From Candidatus Rubrivivax defluviihabitans (GTDB taxonomy: Bacteria > Pseudomonadota > Gammaproteobacteria > Burkholderiales > Burkholderiaceae_C), in the NCBI GenBank assembly GCA_016709385.1, contig JADJMW010000022.1, forward strand, positions 124,001-188,000: a stretch of 64,000 nucleotides of DNA, given 5' to 3'. The translations under genes and the position numbers were made by a program. Positions 33,091 to 42,102 of the stretch are shown here, piece by piece. Below the pieces are notes generated by a model. It saw only the letters and a list, made by a program, of their open reading frames with translations. It was not told the DNA's origin and made no database searches. Numbering within the stretch: the stretch's first letter is position 1; each line of letters opens with the position of its first letter.

Positions 33091-34299
33091 TCAGTCCCAC
33101 GCCAGGGCGCCACCGGTCTGATAGTCGATGACACGGGTCTCGAAGAAGTTGCGCTCCTTCTTCAGGTCGATCATTTCGCTCATCCAGGGAAACGGGTTCT
33201 CCTCGTTCGGGAACAGCGCCTCCAGGCCGATCTGCGTCGCCCGCCGGTTGGCGATGTAGCGCAGGTAGCCCTTGAACATGCTCGCGTTCATGCCGAGCAC
33301 GCCGCGCGGCATGGTGTCTTCGGCATAGCGGTACTCCAGCTCCACCGCCTTCTCGAACAGCGCCTTGATCTCGGCCTTGAAGGCCGACGTCCACAGGCCC
33401 GGGTTCTCGAGCTTGATCTGGTTGATGAGGTCGATGCCGAAATTGCAGTGCATCGACTCGTCGCGCAGGATGTACTGGTACTGCTCGGCCGCGCCGGTCA
33501 TCTTGTTCTGCCGGCCCAACGCGAGGATCTGCGTGAAGCCGACGTAGAAGAACAGCCCCTCCATCAGGCAGGCGAAGACGATCAGGCTCTTCAGCAGCGT
33601 CTGGTCGTTCTCGGGCGTGCCGGTGTGGAAGTGCGGGTCCATGATCGCGTCGATGAACGGGATCAGGAATTCGTCCTTGTCGCGGATCGACGCCACCTCG
33701 TGGTAGGCGTTGAAGATCTCGCCTTCGTCCAGGCCCAGGCTCTCGACGATGTACTGGTAGGCGTGGGTGTGGATCGCCTCCTCGAAAGCCTGGCGCAGCA
33801 GGAACTGCCGGCACTCGGGCGCCGTGATGTGGCGGTAGGTGCCCAGCACGATGTTGTTGGCGGCCAGCGAATCGGCGGTGACGAAGAAGCCGAGGTTGCG
33901 CTTGATGATGCGGCGCTCGTCTTCGGTCAGGCCGTTCGGGTCTTTCCAGGTCGCGATGTCGCGCGACATGTTGACCTCGTTCGGCATCCAGTGGTTGGCG
34001 CAGGTGGAGAGGTACTTCTCCCAGGCCCACTTGTACTTGAACGGCACCAGCTGGTTGACGTCGGTGTGGCCGTTGATGATGCGCTTGTCGGCGGCATTGA
34101 CACGGCGCTTGTCGGCGGCGTTGTCTTGTGCCAGGCCCGGCGCTGCGGCAGGCGCGGGCGAGGCGGGCTGGCTTTGCGGCAGGGACCGCGACTCGGAGGC
34201 AAGGGCTAGCGCTGCATTCGAGGCAGCGGCGACAGGGTGAGCCAGGCCGCGCGGCACTTGATGAGAGGGTGTCCTGACGTCGTCTTCCCAGACCAGCAT
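33091..34299 (-). CDS. nrdB: Ribonucleotide reductase class I beta subunit
   Basis: NrdB holds the di-metal/tyrosyl radical that starts dNTP synthesis in NrdA. The 402-residue protein has a variable N-terminal 75 residues, then the ferritin-like core: FFVTADSLAANN (first metal ligand D), QAFEEAIHTHAYQYI (E, H and the radical-site tyrosine in the E..H...Y spacing of E. coli E115/H118/Y122), FLIPFIDAIMDP, CLMEGLFFYVGF and ILRDESMHCNFGI (E and H ligands). The tyrosine is present, so a class Ic Tyr-to-Phe form is not indicated. The gene lies 134 bp after nrdA on the same strand. Confidence 0.95.
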   Translation of the reverse strand: MLVWEDDVRTPSHQVPRGLAHPVAAASNAALALASESRSLPQSQPASPAPAAAPGLAQDNAADKRRVNAADKRIINGHTDVNQLVPFKYKWAWEKYLSTCANHWMPNEVNMSRDIATWKDPNGLTEDERRIIKRNLGFFVTADSLAANNIVLGTYRHITAPECRQFLLRQAFEEAIHTHAYQYIVESLGLDEGEIFNAYHEVASIRDKDEFLIPFIDAIMDPHFHTGTPENDQTLLKSLIVFACLMEGLFFYVGFTQILALGRQNKMTGAAEQYQYILRDESMHCNFGIDLINQIKLENPGLWTSAFKAEIKALFEKAVELEYRYAEDTMPRGVLGMNASMFKGYLRYIANRRATQIGLEALFPNEENPFPWMSEMIDLKKERNFFETRVIDYQTGGALAWD

Positions 34300-34433
34300 G
34301 TGAGTACTTCCTATGGCGTCGAATTATCGGAGTGTTGTGCGTGAACACCAAGCACTAGTTGACATCACGGCGTTCTCGTTGTTGCGGCATCGCATCGACC
34401 CCGCCGTGATCATTTGCAGCCGCCTTCACGGCT

Positions 34434-37295
34434 TCATTGGCAGGCCTCGCAATCGGGGTTGTCGATGGCGCAGAACTTGACGTCGGTCGCGGGTTGCGCG
34501 ATGGCAGCGACACCACCCGCCTCGATATTCGAGACCGCATTCAGAGCACCGCGCGCCACCGTCGATTTCTCGGCATAGGTGGCACTCGTGGTGCGCAGGT
34601 AATAGGTCGTCTTCAGGCCGCGCAGCCAGGCCAGCTTGTAGGTCTCGTCGAGCTTGCGGCCCGAGGCGCCGGCCATGTAGACATTGAGCGACTGCGCCTG
34701 GTCGATCCACTTCTGGCGCCTTGCCCCGGCTTCCACCAGCCACGACGCATCGACCTCGAAGGCCGTGCCGTACAGGCGCTTGAGATCCTCGGGCACGCGG
34801 TCGATCGGCCGCAGCGAACCGTCGAAGTGCTTGAGATCCATCACCATCACGTCGTCCCACAGGCCGAGTTGCTTGAGGTCGCGCACGAGGTATTCGTTGA
34901 CCACCGTGAACTCGCCGGAGAGGTTGCTCTTCACCGACAGGTTGCCGAAGCTCGGCTCGATCGACGCGTCGACGCCGATGATGTTGCTGATGGTGGCCGT
35001 GGGGGCGATGGCCACGCAGTTGCTGTTGCGCATGCCGTGCTCGGCGATGCGCTCGCGCAGCGCGCCCCAGTCCATGGTGCTGGAGCGGTCGACTTCCAGA
35101 AAGCCCCCACGCTGCTGCTGCAGCAGGTCCAGCGTGTCCTGCGGCAGGATGCCGCGGTCCCACAGGCTGCCGCGGTAGCTGCTGTAGCGGCCGCGCTCCT
35201 CGGCCAGCTCGGTGCTCGCCCAGTAGGCGTGGTAGCACACGGCCTCCATGCTGCGGTCGGCAAAGGCCACCGCCTCTTCGCTGGCGTAGGGCACGCGCAA
35301 CTGGTACAGGCAGTCCTGGAAACCCATGATGCCCAGCCCCACCGGGCGGTGGCGAAGGTTGCTGTCGCGCGCCTTCTTCACCGCGTAGTAGTTGATGTCG
35401 ATCACGTTGTCGAGCATGCGCATGGCGGTGGCCGTGGTGCGCTTGAGCTTGACCTGGTCGATCTCGCCGTCTTTCAGATGCTGCGCCAGGTTGATGCTGC
35501 CCAGGTTGCACACCGCGATCTCGGTGTCGCTGGTGTTGAGCGTGATCTCGGTGCACAGGTTCGAGCTGTGCACCACGCCCACGTGCTGCTGCGGCGAGCG
35601 GATATTGCAGGCGTCCTTGAAGGTGATCCAGGGGTGGCCGGTCTCGAACAGCATCGACAGCATCTTGCGCCACAAGTCCTTGGCCGGAATGCGCTTGTAG
35701 AGCTTGATCTCGCCGCGGTCGACCTTGGCTTCGTAGCCGGTGTAGGCTTCCTCGAAGGCGGTGCCGAACTTGTCGTGCAGGTCCGGGCAGGTGCTGGGGC
35801 TGAACAGGGTCCAGTGGCCACCCTCCATGACGCGGCGCATGAACAGGTCGGGGATCCAGTTGGCGGTATTCATGTCGTGCGTGCGTCGGCGGTCGTCACC
35901 GGTGTTCTTGCGCAGCTCCAGGAATTCCTCCAGGTCGAGGTGCCAGCTCTCCAGGTACGAGCACACCGCACCCTTGCGCTTGCCGCCCTGATTGACGGCC
36001 ACCGCGGTGTCGTTCACCACCTTCAGGAAGGGCACCACGCCCTGGCTCTTGCCGTTCGTGCCCTTGATGTACGAACCCAGGGCGCGCACGCGCGTCCAGT
36101 CGTTGCCCAGACCGCCGGCGAATTTGCTCAGCAGCGCGTTTTCCTTCAGCGCCTCGTAGATGCCGTCCAGGTCGTCGGCCACCGTGGTGAGGTAGCAGCT
36201 GGACAGCTGGCTGCGCCGCGTGCCGCTGTTGAACAGCGTGGGCGTGCTGCTCATGAAGTCGAAGCTGGACAGCACGTTGTAGAACTGAACCGCGCGCGCT
36301 TCGCGGTCGATCTCGTTCAGCGCCAGGCCCATGGCGACGCGCATGAAGAAGGCCTGCGGCATCTCGATGCGCTGCTCGTCGATGTGCAGGAAGTAGCGGT
36401 CGTACAGCGTCTGCAGGCCCAGGTAGTCGAACTGCAGGTCGCGGCTGGCGTCCAGCGCCGCGCCCAGGCGGGCCAGGTCGAACTGCATCAGCCTCTCGTC
36501 CAGCAGCTCGGCCTGCACGCCCTTCTTGATGAACTGCGGAAAGTATTCGGCGTAGCGCTCGGTCATCTGCGCCTGCGTCACTTCGCCGCCCAGGATCTCG
36601 CGGCGGATGGTGTGCAGCAGCAGCCGCGCCGTGGCGCGCGTATAGGCGGGCTCCTTCTCCAGCAGCGTGCGCGCCGACAGGATGGCGGCCTTGAAGACTT
36701 CTTCCATCGGCACGCCGTCGTACAGGTTGCGGCGCGTCTCGGCCAGGATGGGCTCGGCCTGCACGTCGTCGCCCAGGCCGGCACAGGCCGACTCGACCAG
36801 CGCGCGCAGCGCGTTCATGTCCAGCGGCACGCGCCGGCCGCCGTCGACGACGTGCAGCTCGGCCGCCCCGGCCGGTGCCGGCGTGGCCTGACGCGCGCGC
36901 TCCTGGGCACGCCGCTCGCGGTACAGCACGTAGGCCCGCGCCACCTCGTGGTGGCCGCCACGCATGAGGCCGAGCTCCACATGGTCCTGCACGTCCTCGA
37001 TGTGGAACGTGCCGCCGCCCGGACGCGAACGCAGCAGCGCGCGCACCACGATTTCGGTGAGCCCGTCGACCGTCTCGCGGACACTGGCCGACGCCGCGCC
37101 CTGCGTGCCGTGCACGGCCAGGAAGGCCTTCATCAGTGCCACCGCGATCTTGTCCGGCGCAAAACCGACCACGGCACCGTTGCGGCGGATGATCTGGTAG
37201 CCGGTGTAGGCGTTGCCGGCGGCCGGCGGGCCGGCGGGCGTGGTGCCGCGGGCCTGGGCCGACCCTTGCGCTGCGGTGCTCAGGACAGTCTGCAT
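34434..37295 (-). CDS. nrdA: Ribonucleotide reductase class I alpha subunit
   Basis: A 953-residue catalytic subunit, longer than E. coli NrdA (761). The extra length is two N-terminal ATP-cone regulatory domains: the first from about YQIIRRNGAVVGFAPDKI, with VLYRERRAQER closing it, and the second from LHVVDGGRRVPLDMNALR. The catalytic core has the STPTLFNSGT and QLSSCYL segment, NLCTEI, and PTATISNIIG; a C-terminal redox pair is seen in the final residues DNPDCEACQ. Paired NrdR-like boxes lie about 230-270 bp upstream. nrdB follows. Confidence 0.96.
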   Translation of the reverse strand: MQTVLSTAAQGSAQARGTTPAGPPAAGNAYTGYQIIRRNGAVVGFAPDKIAVALMKAFLAVHGTQGAASASVRETVDGLTEIVVRALLRSRPGGGTFHIEDVQDHVELGLMRGGHHEVARAYVLYRERRAQERARQATPAPAGAAELHVVDGGRRVPLDMNALRALVESACAGLGDDVQAEPILAETRRNLYDGVPMEEVFKAAILSARTLLEKEPAYTRATARLLLHTIRREILGGEVTQAQMTERYAEYFPQFIKKGVQAELLDERLMQFDLARLGAALDASRDLQFDYLGLQTLYDRYFLHIDEQRIEMPQAFFMRVAMGLALNEIDREARAVQFYNVLSSFDFMSSTPTLFNSGTRRSQLSSCYLTTVADDLDGIYEALKENALLSKFAGGLGNDWTRVRALGSYIKGTNGKSQGVVPFLKVVNDTAVAVNQGGKRKGAVCSYLESWHLDLEEFLELRKNTGDDRRRTHDMNTANWIPDLFMRRVMEGGHWTLFSPSTCPDLHDKFGTAFEEAYTGYEAKVDRGEIKLYKRIPAKDLWRKMLSMLFETGHPWITFKDACNIRSPQQHVGVVHSSNLCTEITLNTSDTEIAVCNLGSINLAQHLKDGEIDQVKLKRTTATAMRMLDNVIDINYYAVKKARDSNLRHRPVGLGIMGFQDCLYQLRVPYASEEAVAFADRSMEAVCYHAYWASTELAEERGRYSSYRGSLWDRGILPQDTLDLLQQQRGGFLEVDRSSTMDWGALRERIAEHGMRNSNCVAIAPTATISNIIGVDASIEPSFGNLSVKSNLSGEFTVVNEYLVRDLKQLGLWDDVMVMDLKHFDGSLRPIDRVPEDLKRLYGTAFEVDASWLVEAGARRQKWIDQAQSLNVYMAGASGRKLDETYKLAWLRGLKTTYYLRTTSATYAEKSTVARGALNAVSNIEAGGVAAIAQPATDVKFCAIDNPDCEACQ

Positions 37296-37742
37296 GGAAT
37301 CCCCTCTTGTGTGTGGTGTGCCGAAACGGCGAGGTCAGGCCCGCGCCGACCGGGCGCCGTGCGACCCGGAGCCGACGGATGTGCTTTGGGTGAACGTGTC
37401 GGTGACCTGCTTCGGCACCCCACGGCTGCCGGGCGCGCTGCGGCGGCCGGACCCCCGATGGACATGACCGCAGGCGGCAGGAAGCGCTGCCGATACGTTC
37501 ACCACATTATCACCCCTGGACACTATATCTGGGGGTCGAGGCTCTCACAACCCACTACGGCTAGTGTTCGATCCGGGGCTTCCCTCATTGGCAGGAAGGC
37601 CTGGCCGTGGTCACCGGGTGGGTCGATTCCAGGCTCCGAAATGCCGACCGCGGTGCCGGGCCGCGCGCCACGCGGCGGTCCGCCCGGCCAGCCGCGCCCG
37701 GCGTGGCCGAACGCTCGAAATGCACCCGATCGACCCGGAAAT
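37296..37742. other. 447-bp region between ampD and nrdA
   Basis: The region holds the nrdA leader (37296-37505), a -10-like GATAAT read on the minus strand (37511-37506) and the two NrdR-like boxes (37520-37567). Between 37568 and 37742 I see no gene, RNA or clear terminator; short open frames here have no recognisable product. Confidence 0.6.
37520..37567 (-). promoter_or_regulatory. Pair of NrdR-box-like sites
   Basis: ACACTATATCTGGGGG (37520-37535) and CCACTACGGCTAGTGT (37552-37567) each fit the 16-bp NrdR palindrome ACACTATATATAGTGT at 11-12 positions. Their centres are 32 bp apart, three helical turns, the known spacing of NrdR pairs. A GATAAT -10-like element on the minus strand lies 9 bp from the first box, so the box would cover the -35 region of an nrdA promoter. 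NrdR represses ribonucleotide reductase genes when dATP is high. Confidence 0.72.
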
Positions 37743-38330
37743 TCAGGCTGCGCCGGTCCCGGCCATCGGCAGCCGCGGCCGGTGGCGGCGCAGGACGCGT
37801 CGCAACTCGTTCCAGTCGAAGCCCGGCCCGGGGTCGCTCTTTCGCCCCGGCGCCACGTGCTCGTGGCCCACGGCCTCGGCGATGGGGTAGCGGCCTGCCA
37901 GCGCGCGCAGCAGCACGGCCAGCTGCCGGTATTGCGCAGGTTCGAAACACTGGCCCTCCAGGCCTTCGAGTTCGATGCCGATGGACCAGTCGTTGCAGTT
38001 GTCGCGCCCGCGCCAGCCCGAGACCCCGGCGTGCCAGGCGCGCTCGTCACAGCTCACGAACTGCAGCGTGCGACCGTCGCGGCGCACGAGGAAATGCGCC
38101 GACACCTCGAGCCCCTGCAGCCCGGCGTAGAACGGATGCGCCGAGGTGTCGAGCCGGTTCGTGAACAGGCGCTGGACATCGTCACCGCCGTACTCGCCCG
38201 GCGGCAGGCTGATCGAGTGCACCACCACCAGCGAGACCGCCGTGCCGGCCGGCCGCGGCCCGAAGTTCGGTGACGGGCAGCGCCGCGCCGGCCGCCACCA
38301 GCCGCCTTGCCAGCGTGGGCGTGCGGCCAC
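37743..38330 (-). CDS. ampD: 1,6-anhydro-N-acetylmuramyl-L-alanine amidase
   Basis: AmpD cuts the peptide from anhydro-muropeptides in cytosolic peptidoglycan recycling and thereby controls AmpC inducers. The 195-residue protein has WWRPARRCPSPNFGPRP, the zinc ligands in VVVHSISLPPG, and GHEHVAPGRKSDPGPGFDW. The start is probably GTG at 38330, two bases after the pilR stop; no ATG is available between that stop and the conserved N-terminus. Confidence 0.92.
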   Translation of the reverse strand: MAARPRWQGGWWRPARRCPSPNFGPRPAGTAVSLVVVHSISLPPGEYGGDDVQRLFTNRLDTSAHPFYAGLQGLEVSAHFLVRRDGRTLQFVSCDERAWHAGVSGWRGRDNCNDWSIGIELEGLEGQCFEPAQYRQLAVLLRALAGRYPIAEAVGHEHVAPGRKSDPGPGFDWNELRRVLRRHRPRLPMAGTGAA

Positions 38331-38332
38331 AG

Positions 38333-39817
38333 TCAGGCCGGCTCGCCGCGCTCGGCCGGGCCCTCGGCCGCACCGACGCCCAGACGTGCCATGCGGTAGC
38401 GCATCTGGCGCAGCGACAAGCCCAGGCTGGCGCCGGCGGCGGTGCGGTTGTAGCGGTGACGCTCCAGCGCACGCTCCAGGATGTCGCGTTCCACTTCGTC
38501 GAGATACGCCGCCAGGTCGGCGGGCAGGGCCGCCGGTGCCGGGGCGCCGGCGCGCGCGGGACCGGCGGGCGCCGACGGCGCCGGTTCGGGCTCGACCGGC
38601 GGCGCCTCTTGCAACACCTCTTCGGGCAGGCCGAGGTCGGCGCGGCCGATCTCGTTGCCGGCCGCCAGCGCCAGCGCACGGTGCAGCAGGTTCTCGAGCT
38701 CGCGCACATTGCCGGGAAAGGCATAGCGCAGCAGGTGCTGCAGCGCGTCGGGCGCCAGCACCGGCGTTGGCGAGACACCGGCATCGGCGGCGATACGCTC
38801 CAGCACCGCGGCGCAGATCGCCGGCATGTCGGCGATGCGCTCGCGCAGCGGCGGCACCCAGATGCGGATGACGTTGAGCCGGTAGTACAGGTCCTGGCGG
38901 AAGCGTCCGGCCTGCACCTCGGCGCCCAGGTCCTTGTGCGTGGCGCTGACGATGCGCACGTTCACCGGCGCCTCGGCCACCGCGCCCAGCGGCCGCACGG
39001 CGCGCTCCTGGATCACGCGCAGCAGCTTGCTCTGCATCTGCAGCGGCAGGTCGCCGATCTCGTCCAGGAACAGCGTGCCGCCCTGCGCCGCCTGGAAGAA
39101 GCCTTCGCGGTCCTCGTGGGCGCCGGTGAAGGCCCCCTTGCGATAGCCGAAGAATTCGGCCTCGAGCAGGGCCTCGGGAATGGCGCCGCAGTTGACGGCC
39201 ACGAACGGCCCGCCGCTGCGCGGCGAGCAGTCGTGAATGGCGCGTGCGACCAGCTCCTTGCCGGTGCCCGACTCGCCGCACACCAGCACCGGCGCCATGC
39301 TGCGCGCCACGCGCTCGACCAGCGAACGCACCTGCTGCATGGCCGCCGACGCGCCGACGATGCGCTCCAGCGCCGTGCGCGGCACCGCCGCGGCCCGTGC
39401 TGCGACTGGCGCACGCTTGCCGGGCGCGGGCGCCTGCGCGCCCGGCAGGCGTCCGAGCGCCGAAGCCACCACGGCGCGGAACTGGCGCAGGTCCACCGGC
39501 TTGGTCAGGTAGTCGTAGGCCCCGGCCTTGAGCGCCTCCACCGCATTCTCGGGCGACCCGTAGGCGGTGATGACGATGGCCTTCTCCGGGTGGCCGGATT
39601 CATCCAGGCGGCGCAGCAGGTCCAGCCCGGTGCCGTCGGGCAGCCGCATGTCGGTGATCACGAGCTGGTAGCCGCCCACGCCGCGTTGCGTCAGCAGCGC
39701 CCAGGCTTCCTCGACCGAGCCCGCGCTTTCGACGTCATAGCCTTCGCGCAGCAGCGTCAACTCGTACAAGGTGCGCAGGTCGGGCTCGTCGTCGACGACC
39801 AGCAGGCGAGGGTTCAT
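38333..39817 (-). CDS. pilR: Sigma-54-dependent response regulator, PilR-like
   Basis: A 494-residue NtrC-type activator. The receiver domain has D9-D10 and the phosphate acceptor D56 (VITDMRLP), the AAA+ domain has Walker A GESGTGKE (181-188) and the sigma-54 contact GAFTGA (228-233), and a Fis-type helix-turn-helix ends the protein (NRTAAGASLGLSLRQMRYRM). An alanine/proline linker of about 40 residues precedes the last domain. It follows the pilS-like kinase by 19 bp. Activation of pilA (not in the window) is the expected role. Confidence 0.9.
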   Translation of the reverse strand: MNPRLLVVDDEPDLRTLYELTLLREGYDVESAGSVEEAWALLTQRGVGGYQLVITDMRLPDGTGLDLLRRLDESGHPEKAIVITAYGSPENAVEALKAGAYDYLTKPVDLRQFRAVVASALGRLPGAQAPAPGKRAPVAARAAAVPRTALERIVGASAAMQQVRSLVERVARSMAPVLVCGESGTGKELVARAIHDCSPRSGGPFVAVNCGAIPEALLEAEFFGYRKGAFTGAHEDREGFFQAAQGGTLFLDEIGDLPLQMQSKLLRVIQERAVRPLGAVAEAPVNVRIVSATHKDLGAEVQAGRFRQDLYYRLNVIRIWVPPLRERIADMPAICAAVLERIAADAGVSPTPVLAPDALQHLLRYAFPGNVRELENLLHRALALAAGNEIGRADLGLPEEVLQEAPPVEPEPAPSAPAGPARAGAPAPAALPADLAAYLDEVERDILERALERHRYNRTAAGASLGLSLRQMRYRMARLGVGAAEGPAERGEPA

Positions 39818-39836
39818 GGCGGCAGTCGGGGCGTGT

Positions 39837-41840
39837 TCAAGTGGCCGGAGGCGGTGCCGGGGCGGGCGCCGCGACGGCGGCCTTCGGCGGTGCACGTCGC
39901 AGCGCCACGCTGAATTCGTTGCGCAGCCTCTCGGCGGCCGGGCGCGGACGGTATTCGACGCTCGCGCCATAGCGCTCGCACAACTCGCGGCAAATATACA
40001 AGCCCAGCCCCGAGCCGCGGCTGCGCGTGGAGAAGAAGGGCTCGAACAGGTGCCGCTCGACCTCGGGTTCGATCGGCGGGCTGTCGCTCAGCACCATGAG
40101 CACGGCGGTGGCCTCGTCGCGCGCCGACAGGCGCAGGTAGATGGCCCCGGGGTCGGCGCTGGCGTGGCGGTGCGCGTTGTCGAGCAGGTTGACGAGCACG
40201 CGGCGCAGGTGTTCGGGGTCGAACAGCACCGGCAGCGGCGCCGCCGGCAGGTCCAGGCGCAGCCGGCTCTCGGGGCCTTGCGGCAGCTGCACGGTACGCG
40301 ACCAGTCGGCCACGCCGGCGGCCACTTCGGCCGTCGCGTCGATGGCATTCGGCTCGGGCGCGGTGCCGGGCGCCACCTCCATGACGTCGTCGACCAGCCG
40401 CTTCAGGCGCGCCACGTTGTCGGCCACCATGCGCGCCAGCCGCTGCTGCGCCGGCGGCAGTCCGTCTTCCAGCAGCAGGGCATTGGCCTGTGCAATGGCG
40501 GCCAGCGGGTTGCGGATCTCGTGCGCGATGCCGGCCGAGACGCGCCCCATGGCGGCCAGCTTCTCCTGCCGGATGCGCGCTTGCAGCGTGCGCACGTCCT
40601 CCAGCAGCAGCACGGCGAAGGGCTCGCCGCCGCCGTCCTCGGCCGCGGCGGCAGGTCCCCATTCGTTGCCGCGCTGGCGCATGAAGCGCACGCGCAGGCG
40701 CAAGGTGCGCGTGTGCCCGGCGCCGAAGGCCAGCAGGATGTCGCGCCCGGCCTCGGGCCACGCGCCTTCGGCCAGCGCGCGCTCGACCGCCTGCTGCAGC
40801 GCGGTCCACGGCGTGCGATCGTGCAGGGTGAAGGGGGCCGGCGAACTCAGGCCCTGGTCGACCAGCAGCGCGCGCGCCGCCGGGTTGGCCGCGCGCACGC
40901 GCAGGCGGCGGTCGACGACCAGCACGCCGTCGACCATCTCCTCGATCACCAGCCGGTTCAGCTGCGCCTGCTGGCGCGCCAGTTCCAGGCTGCCGCGCGC
41001 TGCCAGTTCCTCGCGCGCCAGGCGCCCGGCCAGTTCGCCGGCCAGCAGCGCGATGATGAACAGTCCCAGCCCCGCCAGGCCCGACTGCAGCATGAGCAGC
41101 GGCGCGTCGGCGCCGCCCAGCACCGTGCGCGAAGCCACCAGCAGCAGCATCAGCGCCACGCCTGCCGCGGTGCCCAGCGCCAGCAGGCGCGAGGTCAGCA
41201 CGCCGGCCATCAGCACCGGCAGCACGAGCAGGGCGGTGAAATTGAAGGTGGAGCCGATCGCCAGCAGGTGCAGCAGCGTGAAGGCCAGCAGGTCGACGCC
41301 GATCGTCGCCAGCCACTGGCGCCGCCGCTGCCGGGCCTGCGGCTGCGGCTGCGCGAGCGCACCGAAGCGAGGCAGCAGCCACAGCGTGATGGCCTGCACC
41401 GCGTAGACGACCGAGACCAGCGCCAGCCATTCGCTGCTGCGGGCGCCCAGCAGGCTGCCCACGCCCTGCACCGCGACCAGACCCGCGCCGATGACCGCAC
41501 GTGCGGCGGCGTAGGTGCGGTAGACGCGCGCCAGGGCGCTGTCCTGCGCCTGCGCGGCACGACGCGCCTGCCGCAGCACGAAGCGGCTGTCGAGCTGCCG
41601 GTCGCCCGAGGCCAGCCAGCCGGGGTCGAAGAAGGACTCGGCCGCCCCCAGCGATTCACTGCCGGCGAAGGCGCCGAACAGCGAGTCCTCCTGGCGGCGG
41701 CCGCCGGTCTTGCGCCGCTCGCCGGCGCGGCGGTCGCCCTGACGGCGGTCGTCCTGGAGCCGCCGCGAAACCGGCTCCCCCGGCGCGGCGCCACGGCCAG
41801 ACGCCGGGGGCGCCGCGGCCGAAGCTTCGTCAGCGGCCAT
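39837..41840 (-). CDS. pilS: Membrane sensor histidine kinase, PilS-like
   Basis: A 667-residue sensor kinase. The first 110 residues are hydrophilic, with a basic stretch RRLQDDRRQGDRRAGERRK, before about six membrane helices (115-280). A PAS-like domain (VIEEMVDGVLVVDRRLRVRAAN), the H-box GIAHEIRNPL with H440, the N-box LVNLLDNAHRH and the G-box GSGLGLYICRELCERYGA follow. The pairing with pilR and the pilBC genes further on support PilS. The C-terminal tail is alanine/proline-rich. Confidence 0.88.
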   Translation of the reverse strand: MAADEASAAAPPASGRGAAPGEPVSRRLQDDRRQGDRRAGERRKTGGRRQEDSLFGAFAGSESLGAAESFFDPGWLASGDRQLDSRFVLRQARRAAQAQDSALARVYRTYAAARAVIGAGLVAVQGVGSLLGARSSEWLALVSVVYAVQAITLWLLPRFGALAQPQPQARQRRRQWLATIGVDLLAFTLLHLLAIGSTFNFTALLVLPVLMAGVLTSRLLALGTAAGVALMLLLVASRTVLGGADAPLLMLQSGLAGLGLFIIALLAGELAGRLAREELAARGSLELARQQAQLNRLVIEEMVDGVLVVDRRLRVRAANPAARALLVDQGLSSPAPFTLHDRTPWTALQQAVERALAEGAWPEAGRDILLAFGAGHTRTLRLRVRFMRQRGNEWGPAAAAEDGGGEPFAVLLLEDVRTLQARIRQEKLAAMGRVSAGIAHEIRNPLAAIAQANALLLEDGLPPAQQRLARMVADNVARLKRLVDDVMEVAPGTAPEPNAIDATAEVAAGVADWSRTVQLPQGPESRLRLDLPAAPLPVLFDPEHLRRVLVNLLDNAHRHASADPGAIYLRLSARDEATAVLMVLSDSPPIEPEVERHLFEPFFSTRSRGSGLGLYICRELCERYGASVEYRPRPAAERLRNEFSVALRRAPPKAAVAAPAPAPPPAT

Positions 41841-41860
41841 CGGCGCCGCGGGCGGCCATT

Positions 41861-42085
41861 TCAGCGCGGCCCGGCCAGGCGATGTGCCTCGCCACAGAAG
41901 GGCCGGCCTTCGGCGTCGAACACGGCCTCGGTCTTGGGCAGGTGCAGGCCGCAGTGGCTGCAGGCAAGCATGGGTGCAGCCTGGGCCATGTCTTTGGCGC
42001 GATCCACCGGTGGCCTCTTGCGCCGGCCCTTGAAGAACAGCACCCAGGCCAGCACGACGACGCCCAGCAGCACGAGGTATTTCAT
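41861..42085 (-). CDS. PP0621-like small membrane-anchored zinc-ribbon protein
   Basis: A 74-residue protein: one N-terminal helix (LVLLGVVVLAWVLFF), a basic GRRKR stop-transfer segment, then a CxxC..C motif (LACSHCGLHLPKTEAVFD and FCGEAHR) that may bind zinc. This is the PP0621 family, regularly found between pilS and the cytochrome c assembly gene in this order. Function unknown. Confidence 0.85.
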   Translation of the reverse strand: MKYLVLLGVVVLAWVLFFKGRRKRPPVDRAKDMAQAAPMLACSHCGLHLPKTEAVFDAEGRPFCGEAHRLAGPR

Positions 42086-42102
42086 GGTCGGTTCCAGTGG
42101 CC

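Noticed and set aside
33091..34299. Possible class Ic (Tyr-less, Mn/Fe) NrdB
   Set aside because: The motif EEAIHTHAY keeps tyrosine at the E. coli Y122 place and the first metal ligand is Asp.
34437..38273. A 1278-codon open frame on the plus strand opposite nrdA
   Set aside because: It is the antisense of nrdA in a high-G+C sequence, where stop codons are rare; composition (His/Val/Gln/Arg-rich, no domain) is that of a shadow frame.
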